This document shows, piece by piece, positions 12,801 to 24,800 of a DNA stretch of 64,000 nt; within the stretch, counting starts at the first letter, position 1, and each line of letters starts with the position of its first letter. The DNA lies in assembly GCF_963678635.1 (NCBI RefSeq), contig NC_087064.1:70243465-70307464 (forward strand), read 5' to 3'. The notes below the pieces were generated by a model. That model was not told the DNA's origin, ran no database searches, and saw only the letters and a list, made by a program, of their open reading frames with translations. The stretch comes from Symsagittifera roscoffensis. Taxonomy: Eukaryota > Xenacoelomorpha > Acoela > Convolutidae. Made by a program: the position numbers and the translations under genes.

Positions 12801-15800
12801 ACAGTCAAGATGGTAGAAAATTCAGCCAATTCTACAGAGTCAATCACTTCCCATACGTCGCAATCCTTGATCCCAGAACAGGTAGCTTTTCCCCTTTTTC
12901 GCTATGTTTTTTGAAAATTTCACCTTTTTTCAGTAATTTTTAAGAGTCAGTGAACGTTGCGAAGACTCTTATTTCGGTCTTGATGATTTTGTTTGTTTGT
13001 TTTTCAGTTTGTTCACGCTTTTGATTTGTTTGTTTTTCAGTTCAGTTGTTTTCCTTTGTTAAACTGCAAAAGAACCGCGAAATCACTATTGAACCGCAAA
13101 AGTGTTAACGTCACTAAAGTCGATTTAAAGTCTTAGATTTCACAGTAGAATAAAAACTTTACCTATTGATCCAGTTTTCTCAAAAAGGTCAATCATTCAT
13201 TGGTTTTGATTTTCAAAGAGTTATTTGGGCTTATATTTTTTGTTTGAAGTTCGAACATTGAAGTTTTTCAAAATGAAGTCTATTTCAAGTACGCAAGGAG
13301 AAAGAAAATTTTGAAGCAAACTTCATTTTGAAAAAAAAATTTCCTTGCATTCAATTCCAGTCAGTGTTGGCTATAGTTCCAGCTCCGTGTTGGCTATGTT
13401 TTCAAATTCAATTCGCTAGTCTGTTTCGGCATTCTTCGCGTCTTTGCTTGAGTCTGCATAGTTTCTATGCCTTTTTTCTAAACTATCTTTTCAAATGGGA
13501 CCTAGTTTTGTGAGATAGGCTTGGAAAAAATGATTCTTTGGCTGGGAAAATTTGCAAATTTTTTTTGAAAGTTTATGCTGATTAAAGATGGAAAATTTTG
13601 TACTGCCAGTGCTTCGAAACGTACTGGTTTTTGAGAACAGATGAAAATTATCAGCCGAAATTTCGCCATTCTAGATATAGACACAAGTGAAGCGTACAGT
13701 GAGAAAGATAGCATGAAGCAACTTTTTTCAGCCCTAGTTGCAAATAAAAAGGCTACTTTTGGTGGCATTTTGAATCTAGAGGCTGCATTGGCTTCATAAT
13801 AGCATGTTTTGAAATTTGATTTGTAATGGGTTAACACAGTTCATGTTTTTAATGCATGAATTGAAGCAGAAAAGCTATTTGTTTCATGCAACGGTACGAA
13901 AATATAATATCTTCAGAAATTTTTTGGTATTATCGCGAAACTGTTTGAAATGCATGTTTGACTTTACAGTTTTCTTATTATGGCATGCAAAGTTAAAAAG
14001 GAATGCTTCTAATTGAGTTTTTAAAATCCATAATTGTACATGCAAAAATCGTGTTTTTTTTCGCATTTAACCTCTATCCGAATCTTGTGCCACTTTCTCT
14101 ATAGTGTTTGCGAAGCTTCAGCTTCAGTTTATTTGTTTACTTTGATTCGAAATGAATCACGATTGCGCTTAGTAGTCGTTATCAAATCGGAATCTAACAA
14201 ATTCCGGCAAAGAAATTGCTTCACAAAATAGTTTGATAGCTTGATTTTTTTTTTAAATATAGTCAGTTTCCTGGACCTGTTCACAACATAGTTTGATAGC
14301 TTGGTTTTTTAATATAGTCAATGTTTTGAGCCTGTTAAGGTGCGGTGCTGTGTCCCAAATGGTCTTTACTGAGTTGTTTTATATGTTCCGATCATTGAAA
14401 ATGGGAAGGAATTTTGTATTGGGGTGTGTTTTAGTTTTTTTGTTTTCGTTTTCCACTCAAAATTAGGTACCACAAATAATCATCGGACTGGGTTGAGTGG
14501 TATATCATAATAAAGACCTGTCATTCGTGATTCGAGCCAGTTTAATAAATTCTAAAAAAAATTTTGAAGGTTTGAAATTTTCGATTTTTCGGCAATTTTC
14601 GAGCGAGTAAAGCGATCGAGTAACGTTTATATATAAAAATTCAAAATTTAGGTTAAAGAAATTTGATTTTACTAAAAGGATGCCTCATTTAGTTCTTCTA
14701 TGGCAAAAAAAATAATTTAATGGCAAAAAATTATATAATATTTAAAACTTTTAGTGCAAAAGATGGAAAAAAAATTCGAAAAATTTTCAATGAAGACCAT
14801 TGGATTCATTTATGCCCAATTTACTTGTTTTCCGCGCGTTTGTATAGTTTTATTATTACAGGACGTATAAAGAAGGCACTAACTTGTAGGAAAAGAACTT
14901 TTTTTGAAAACGTGGTGGGAACATTCTGTGCTACTTGCAGTGCAACCGGCTATCCTTGTTTCCTTTTGATTTTTTTTTCGCTAAAACTATTGATTCGGCC
15001 TTGAAGGTTTCGGCTCATGTTATATCGACTTAGTTGTCGCAAACTGTGTCGTTTGAGGGGCGATAATAATTTAATAATTTTTTTGTCTGGTTGTATGAAA
15101 ATCTTGAAAACTTCGAGTCTCGCAATTTTTTTCGGGCATTATTTTTCGGCTCAATGGGTGTCGAACTAAATTATGTCGGCTTAGCACCGATTCACAAATT
15201 TTATTTCAATGCTTCCTAACTGCTGTTATTGACTTTCTGATTTTTTTATAGTAAAAATAAACTTCATTCGAATCAAACTTATGATATACTTAGTGTGAGA
15301 TGTTTTTTTCCTAACAGTTTTTAGCTATTAAGTAGTTTTTGTCTGATTTTTCTGTGTTGGCTATCTTGCCATGCTTTGATTGTGATCTCGCAAGTGGTGC
15401 AACGCTTCATTTCGCCTGTGTTAAAATATTGAATAACAGTTTGTGGACTTACATATGAAGTATTTCAGGCGAGCTTCTGCAGAGTTTCAGTGCAATCACT
15501 TCTAAAAATGCTGGGCGACTCTGTGAGTGCATTTCTTTGTCGTTCGTTTATTCTAAAAAACTGGCGTAGATTGACGTTAGTTATAATTTCTTCAGTGACG
15601 ACATTTGTTCGGAAAAATGGCGCTCCAAGTGTGTGTGACCAAATGCGCGACAACATCACTTCAGACCAAGTCGTTGACCTAGAAGACGAGGAAATCGAAC
15701 CAGCAATTGTCAAAGTGTCGACTGGAAACTCGACTAAAACATACCATCATTCGCTGAATGAAGAAGAGGCCTTGAAAGCGGCAATTGCAGCATCCCTGGA

Positions 15801-18800
15801 CCACCAGAGACGGAATAAGGGAGGTAGAACCCTGGGGTTTGCAGGAAGTTCCACGTGGTCTGCAAATAATGCGCCAAATACTGCAAACAGTGAGTCTATT
15901 CTGTCATTCAGTGTATTGACGTACGATTTTAAATGTTAAGAATGCTTGATATATTTCATTGTAAATCTTAAAACGTGTACAAAAAACTGTTGTCATTCAT
16001 TTTCGATATTTTTGACAAAAAAGTGTAGTGTTTATGCAGCTTTTGCCGTCTTTTTATATTCTTTTACACTTCCGATTTTAAAAAAATTTCCCTTTTTGAA
16101 ATTTAATAATCGATGATTTTAACTATTCAAAAGCTCAAAATTATTATGCCAAGACTGTAGAGATTTTTGTTTTGTATCTTTTGAGCCTCAGATGTGTGAT
16201 TTATGGACTTTTATTAGTTCCATTGACCATTTTCTGCATCAATTGGCGAGTGGGCAGTAGTTTTATCGGACTAGTTTTATCTACTACAATTCATGTTCTG
16301 TTTACTCAAAAACTAAGCCCTATTGTCGTGTCTGTTTGAACCAATGCTTGGTCGATACTATTCCATCAAGGTTGCTAGTGGTAGAATATGCATGGGAATT
16401 TTAGCAGACCAGTTACCTCATTCATACCACATTGATAGCTAGCAGTTGAAAGTTCCACTGAATAAACCAACCGACCATTTGAAGTAAAAGCAACTTTGCA
16501 GTGGTGGTGCTGTTTCAAACGAATTGGCTCCATATTTGCTCTTTCTATACTCCCAAATCAGTACTAAGAGGCTCGTGTGTCATATCGCTCACTGTTATTA
16601 AATTGTATTACTAGATTATTACTAGATTGTTATTACTAGATTGTGATTCTGTTGAATAGAAAAACATGCCAGAAATAACTTAACGATGCCCTAGTTTGTT
16701 GCAATCAAATAATGCAGTATTTGAAACATCAGCTATTTGCGTGTGGGTGTGATTTGTTCTATATGAAATAATAGGATCACTGCAACCTTCGTATGAATGG
16801 ACATGGTAAGTTGCAACCTGCATAATTTCTGTTCTGGCTTTATTACACTTGCGGAGCTTGCAAATAATGCATTTTAATGTGAGTCCACATTTTTTCAACC
16901 AAAATTGAGCGATATTGTTTGTGCAACAAATTTGCTGCGAGTTTCCAAGCAGATTCCAAATTACGCTCTGTATTTACACTTGCCAGCTTGCGAGCGTTGT
17001 GTATTAGTACCAACCTTCTTTTTTTTCCAAACGAACTCACAATTAACAGTGCTCATTAGTATCACGATCTGTAGCATTGGAAGTCTCATAGCATCTGTTC
17101 TCTGCTTTATTTGTGGCTAATATTTGTGCTCAATCAAATGTCCGTGGCGCAGTTGTTAGTGCTTTAGACTCATTATCTCTAGGTCGGGGTAGCTTTACGG
17201 CTTTTCGATAGTGTGTGCTTCGACATTCGATCAATAATGAATTAACACAGCTGATGCCTTTTTAGTCATCAAATGAACCGAAAAAAAGCTATTTTCTTCA
17301 CACCACAGTACAATGATTACACTAGCCAACTTAAGTGAGCGTTAGTGTTATACTACGACTATTCTTTTTTCTAACCTAAATCACAAAAAGTAGTGCCAGG
17401 TTTGGGGCATCTTTACGGCTTTTTGGTAGAATGTGCTTTGACATTCGAATAGTAATAAGTTAACACATAAGATACATTTTGAATTCATCAAATGAACCGA
17501 AAAAAGCTATTTGTTCCAAGCCACATAACACTAATAAAAACTCGGTTTCAGAAATAAAGATGCAAAATTAGTGTGAATGCCTTCAGTTTGTTATATTCCA
17601 AAGTATTACTTTTAAAATTGTGTCTATTGTATTTGGTGCCTTTTTTGCTGCATAGCATTGGCAATTTGTTAGTATATGTAGCTGCTTTATTTGTGACTAG
17701 TGTTTGCTGGTTGTCAAGCGTTGGTCGCCGAGAAAACAGGGCGTGAGACTCCAATTCTCGAGGTCGCAGCTTTGAAGCCCATACGTAACAAAGTTTAACT
17801 AAGTCGAGACCTTTTTCGATCTTTATTTTTCACTTTGTGAAGATGCTTTTTTGTCGTGCTTTCGGTCCTAGTTGTACTGTTAAGTAAAGAAATTTACTCG
17901 GGTTCATCGAGCCTTCTAAAACATCATAACACTCCTTGACAAATTTTAAAAGCCGATGAACGTTGTTCAGGCTCTTATATAGGCCGTGATGGTTTTTTTG
18001 TTTCTTTTTCAAGAAAAAGTCCTAAAATTTGTTCGGGATCAAATTGGATTTTTCGCGGTTTGACTTTCGATTTTTTTACACTTGCTTGAGCAAGTGACTT
18101 AGTCGGGAGGTAGACTGTTTTTCCCGTAAACAACTTGTCTTAAAAGACATTCAAAAGAAGACCAGAAAATATCAAGTTATTTATTATTCAAATGACTAAT
18201 CTCTCAAAAGGATTTAAAACTAAGCAGAATGATAAAATTCTATAGCTAGATGAGAGAGAATTTTCTGAAAAAAATTTGTAAAGAAGTTTGAAGTGTCATA
18301 CATGTATTTTTTCATATTGTACCATAAATAACATAAATCTATTATATGTTTAAATGCGGGCTTCACTATCTTGCTTAAACTTTTTCAACGTATTATTTTT
18401 GCATGTTTAACTAGAGAATTTTTTCACCTCTAAGCTATATCGGATATTGCAATGGTTGAGATTTATTTTTCGATTTTCCTGTTTGAATTCAGTGTTCATT
18501 TCACCAAGTTTGAAATTAGCAACCCAATAGTGGGATGCTGTCCGGATGTTGCAATTTTGGCCTCCATATATACATAACCAAATCCTTTTAGATAACGAGA
18601 TACGGCATTTTTCGAGATTTTTCAAAAATTGCTAGAAAATTTTATCATTAAAAACTTCTGAAAATTTGAATTTCTCAACCCTGCAGTTGAGGGCTGTCAG
18701 GGTACTCTCACAAGTTGCAAATCTTGCCTCCAAATCTCTTTTCTCAAATCCTTGTAGTTTTCGAGATATGACGTTTTTTATGATTTTTTCAAACATTTTC

Positions 18801-21800
18801 AAAAAAACTTAGATTTAAACAATCAAAAACTTTGAAGATCTCATTCCTGTAATGGGAAACTGTGAGGGTATTCTCAGGAGTTGCGAATCTTGTCTCTGAA
18901 TATGACTGCTCAAATCCTTGTAGTTTTCGAGGTTTGACGTTTTTTAGTAATTTTTCAAGATTTATCAAAGAACTTAGATGGTAAAAAAACTTTCCCAAAA
19001 ATTGAAGTTCCCATCTCTATAGTGAAGCTCTTTCAGGGTACTCTTAGGAGTTGTGAGTTTTGCCTCAAAATAAGACTGCTCAAATTCTTTTAGTTTCGAG
19101 ATATGACTTTCATTTTTTGTAATTTTTTCTGTAGTGGGGGCTCTCTGTAGTGGGGACTCTCAGACTAATCTCCGGTTTTTAGGGGCTGCGAATAGTGCCT
19201 CCAAAGAAGACTGCTCAAATCTTGTTAGTGTTTTCAGATAGGACGTTTTTTCATTAAACTTAAATTAACTCTTTTTCAAAATTTGAAATTGCTAACCCTG
19301 TAGTTGGGGGCTGCCAGAGTACTCTCAGAGGTTGCAAATCTTGCCTCCAAATAAGGCTGGTCAACTCTTTGTAATTTTTAGATATGCTGTTTTTGTTATT
19401 TTTTCAAAAAAAAATTCAGAAAACTTAAATCTAACTTTTTTTCTTCAAAATTTGAAATTCTTACCCTTTTAGTTGTGGCTGTCAAAGTACTATCAGGGGT
19501 TGCGAACCTTGACTCCAAATAAAATTGCCAAAAATTAAAGTCTTTGAATTTTTCAATATATGAAGTTTCTTAACATTTTTGAATTTTTGTTTTTAGAAAA
19601 CTTTAATTTGAAAAGTTTATCAATTTGAAATTCCTAGCCCTGTAGTTGGGTTTTGTGACAATAGTCTCACAATACTGTTGTTACAAATCTTGCGTTCAAT
19701 TGCGACTGCTCTTTGCTCTAAGTTTCCGAAATGTGGCGTTTCTTAGTTCACTCAAAGTTTTTTCAAAGAACTGTATACATTAAACTATATAAGTTTCAGG
19801 TTTTTTCAAAATTTGAATTAAAAAAACTTGAATAAAAAACTTTGCAAAATTTGAAACTACCAACCCTGTTATTGGGTGCTCTCGGGGTACACTCAAATAG
19901 GATGCAGATCTTACTTTCAATATATGTTACACGCTAGTTATCCTTATTTCTCGAAATCGTTTCTCATTTAGGCTCATAAAAAGCACAAATCGCAAATCAG
20001 TTAAGTGTGAAACTAAACTTAATTATTTTCCTGATTCTTGATAATTTGAGTCCGAAAAAGCGTTTTACTCGATAAACGGACAACATCATTTTTCTTCACT
20101 AAGGTTACAATTGAATAGGTTAGTTTGAGACACTGATTTGGAAATTTCTCGCGTAAAGGCAGATGTACAAAATCATTTTGACAATTTTATCGGCCTTTTT
20201 TCATTACGATTATAATATCAGAAGAGAAATTCTTAGGGTGGTCAAAGATTCAAATTTCAAAAGACAAATTTGAAGTTTTTGACAATGGAAATTGGAGAAT
20301 TGTTTTTTTGTAAATTAAAGCTAATGGTAAATTGATTTCATTAACTGTTAACAGCGGTTCTTAAGGACGAATTTTTATTAGCTTTAATTTACGAGGAAAA
20401 ATGTTCTTGAACCACTTATGAAAAGTTCGACAAAATATTAGAGCAACTCTAGTAAAGATAAAGAGCAACCTTGTTTTATCAATTAGCATTTTTTTATTTT
20501 GGCGAGATTCGAAAAAACATTTCAAAAAAATTTCAAATTGATCACTTCATTTTAACGCAGTTTTGCTGAAAAAAATGACCATGATTGATTTTGTCTAGCA
20601 GGAAATGCGCAATATACTTCTTTTTCATTGAAAAAAAACAGGTGGCTCGTGTGAAGAACCTATTCGAAACATTAAAAACTAGCTAGGCTAGACTTTCGTA
20701 GCAAATAGGTTATGTTGAAAGTCAAAACATTGTTCCAATCCTTGAAGAAAGTAACTGATTATCTATGATTTAGGTGGTTTTTTAATCAGAAAAATGTCCA
20801 AGATTGAAATCATAATATATAAAACGTATACTTCAGTTGTGATCAAATTTTTTAGTCCAATTATCGTACTCAGTTCGTAAGCACGTATCATTAACACACT
20901 CCAAATCGGGCCAAGTAATCCAATTGTTCTCAAGTATCGAATGACCTTCCAATACACCAAAAAAGAAGCCGTGTCAGTCACAATTTTGCCCTTATACAAG
21001 CAATCTTGTTGTTCCGATCACTAAAACTGGAGAGCTTTGTCTTTGGTGCGTTTTAGTTTCTTTCCTCCCAAAATCATTACAAAAATTATCGAAATAAGAT
21101 CAGTAATATATTGGTTTCAGAACTTTTTCGTTTTTAATTTGAACGTTATTAATTGTTTTTGGAAAGTGTTTTCATCGAAAATAACTGGTTTAGTTTTTGT
21201 TCCGACCATTGAAAATAGAGAGGAACTTTGTATTCGGGTGTGTTTCAGTTTTTTTTTCAACTTTTATGTTCGGCGCCAAATTAGCTACCACGAATGATCA
21301 TTGGACGGAAGAAAACTGGTTTGTAAATTTAGATTTTTCGTCTAAATTCGATCGAGTGAGCTGGCTTACCTTAGCTTGATAATAATTATTTTGGTGTTTT
21401 TTTTCAGACTATGGTCGGAACATTTTGTGTTAGTTGCACAGTAACGGGCTATCCTTGTTTATCTTTACACTAGCGGTCAGCGTAATAAATTACTATGAAC
21501 CTTCTTTTTTCTAACGTAAGTCGCAAATAAAATCGTTCATTAAAATTGTTCACTTATTTGGTGGCACTTTTGCTGTAATCACGATCTTTAGCATTGGAAA
21601 TTTCATAGCATCTGTTCTCTGCTTTATTTGTGGCTAATGTTTGTGCTCAATCAAACGTCCGTGGCGAGTTTGTTAGTGCGTTAGACTCATTATCTCTAGG
21701 TCGTGATTTGACGGAGATCGAATCCGAGACGTAGCCGAACATTTATTTATTCGAGGCTTTTTTTTACTTTTTCTTATTGCACTTTGTAGAACTACTATTT

Positions 21801-24800
21801 GTCGTGTTCTCGTTAGTGTTAGCGAGTGAACCTTCGCTTCTGTGTAAAAACTCGATTTTAGAAGTTAAACAACTCAATATATCGCAATATTTTTGAAATG
21901 CATAATGGATACTTTATTTGACTTCATGCTTTCAAATTCATTACATGCAAAGTTAGAGTGGTTACCCAGGTTGTTATATTATAAAAGATTGCATGCAAAA
22001 TTGTGTCTTTTTGTATTTGGTTCCACTTTCGCTGCATCGGATTGGCAGTTTATTAGCATATGTAGCTGCTTTTTTGTGGCAATTGTTTGCAAATTATCAG
22101 GACTCATAATGCAAATGCAAGGACACGGGACTTTAAATCTCCTGGTCGATTCCTCTACAGCCAAAATTTTTTTAAGACATATTTTTATCTTTTTTTCTTA
22201 ATTCGCTCTATGGCTTTATCTTTTTTCGCTAGTCTTTGTTAAGTTCATTTTCTCTGTATTGTTTTTGATACAGCTCTTAAGAGCGTATGGTCACGATTTA
22301 GATGCAAATTGAGATGAAAAGCTTTGTCCAGCATAGTTTTTTTCAGGGTGCGTTCAGTAAACCGAGTAACGTAAAAATTACAATAGGTGTCGAATCATAG
22401 ATATGAAAAATTGGTTTTCGCTGACCTAGAAAAATCAGTATAAAACATCAGGTTAAGAGTAATTTTATCTTTTTTTTTGGTTTCGCGAAAAAATTTTGTC
22501 ATACATTTCTCTCAGCTCGTGTGAGTACAATGATTGAATGATGATTTTTTGGTTTGCTTTCCGTCTTTTTTTGTGTTTGCGAAGCTCAGCTCCGCTTGGG
22601 TGAAAATTTAATTCAATGTTTCTTGGAAACTGGTTCAAAACGAAATAAAAATTCACTTGTAGGTCGCGTTGTTTCAAAAATTCGTGCTCGATTTCTTTTT
22701 CTAATGCTAGTCCGAGATAGAATAACAACTACAGCGTTTGCAAAAAAATCCAGATTTTGTGCAATTCTGAATCTTGAGACTACATGTTTCAGCACCCTGT
22801 CAATGCCTATGATTCTCCAAATGATTTTATCACCTTATTTTGCTGATTTTCTCATTTTATTCGAAACTTTCCAGCATCATTTCGGTTTAAAGTTAGCTTG
22901 ATAGAAAATAATGAAAAATGTACTTTGTTTGGGTTAGATTTGTTGAAGTTTCTGGAAATGCATTCACTGTAACATCTCTCTCTGATATATCTGGTATTTC
23001 GGTGGAGTATTGAATACGTGTTAAAAACTTTAGGTCTCAAGCGTCAAGGAACCGAGTGAAGACCATGTTGGAGGTCGTGTAAATTCTTTTCTGAAGTATG
23101 TCTTGAAATTGATCACGCTCAAATTTGAAATTTTTGTGGTTTGAATTACGCTCTCTATTTACGAAACTGCAAATAGAGCGAAAAAAACAATGATTGAGAT
23201 TTCAATAATGGATTTTTTCATTTCCAGCGAAATAATAAACTACATTTCTCTACTAAACTACATAAACTACATAAATAATAAACTACATAAACAAATTGGT
23301 TTTTGGTTTGCGATTTGCAAGCGTTATCAAATCGGAACAAGGAATTTTTTTACGAGGTAATCAAGTTCAGAACCGATTCGTTGAATATTGTTTTATCAAT
23401 TCAATTCGCATGTCTGCTTCGGCGGTCTTGACCTAGCGGTAACTTCTATGCCTGAGAAAGTGACGGTTTTCAGTTGAATTCGTGCAAATTTTCAGTCGAA
23501 TCCGTTTTAAATATTATTCGATTTATTGTTTCATTTCGATTTATCGTTGTAATTTGTAAATGTACCAACCCAGATTTTTTAATTTAGTTTCGTTGAAAAG
23601 GTTCTTTGCTTTATATTTTATCGATTGGTCAGCTAATATTGAGCTAATGCCTGTAGATTTTTTATTTCCCGATGGGAAAGGTAGCTTCAAAACTTCATAG
23701 GTCAAAAGGATTGCAGAACATGGTTGGGGTTCTAATGTTGTCTATACCTTATCTGCGGAACACCAGACAAAGGAACAGCTATGAGCCAGTGTTGAGTCGT
23801 CACTGGTCATCAGGAGCTTTGGGGACAACAGGTTTTTGGGGACATTGAAAGAGGTGGTTGGTACGGCGCGGGGTGTTAAAGAACTTCGGACTTTCGTTGG
23901 GGACACTTGGGTCAAGTCTGTTGAGGTAGGAATCAAGTAGGGTGGGGAGGGGGGATAGAGGGAGCTTAGTTGGAACGGGCATTTCGACTCAGTGAGAATT
24001 CAGTTGTTTTCGGTTCAACTGGCATCGGCTAGCTTACAATGTTTTCGTGGTATCACAAATTAAGGCAAGCTCTGTTTCGCCCCTGTGCGAAGAAAGTGTT
24101 CAACATAAAAGATTCTTGAAATTAAGTACGGCAACTTCATCACTTATACGGGAACCTGAGATGTATTTCTCCGAATTTCGAATGCTGAAAAATTCGAAAA
24201 AGTCTATGATTTTTTCGTTTAAATGAGTTCATTGACTTTTTTCCAAGTACCTGCTGGCTATGTTTTGAAGCGCGTTCTGGCTCAATTACACTTGCGAATG
24301 CAAGTGTCTTAATGAATGTTTGGAACAAGAAATCAGTTCTCAACTTGAAAGTATCTCTTTCTGTTTAGTTGTCAATCTGAGCGACGAAGAAGGTTCGGCA
24401 GAAGTAGACACGAAAGATGAAAGTCTCCATGCAGACGAGAGCCATACACGTCTGTTGCAGTCGGATGATGACGACGAGGAGGACAGCTTGGACAGCATGG
24501 ATGACTACAGCAGTCACTCTTCACATGATGACACCAATGAGATATCACTCAACCATGAAGAAGTCACAGATAATAATCTCTCATCACCAACAGGTGTTTT
24601 TCAGTTGGAATAAAAATTGATATTATTAAATAAAAAGGAACGATATTTGATGTTACTGTATTTTTTAAATTGAATAAAAGCTTGTGAAAATGTAAGTACT
24701 TGAATTGTTTTTTTTTTGCGAAGGATTCGATGTATCTCTAAGACGTAATTGCATCTAAAATAACTGATCTTAAAGATAATAATGTATAGTAGTTCTCATA

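Larger units (their letters stand above)
15890..24368. other. 8.5-kb UBXN7 intron 9, repeat-filled
   Basis: No exon is supported inside. It holds SINE-like copies (16974-17190, 17318-17790, 21464-21844), a degenerate array of roughly 165 bp units (18400-19930), a copy of another dispersed repeat (20997-21462), and a GC-richer patch at 23742-23982 with two open minus frames that may be a mobile-element remnant. Confidence 0.7.
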
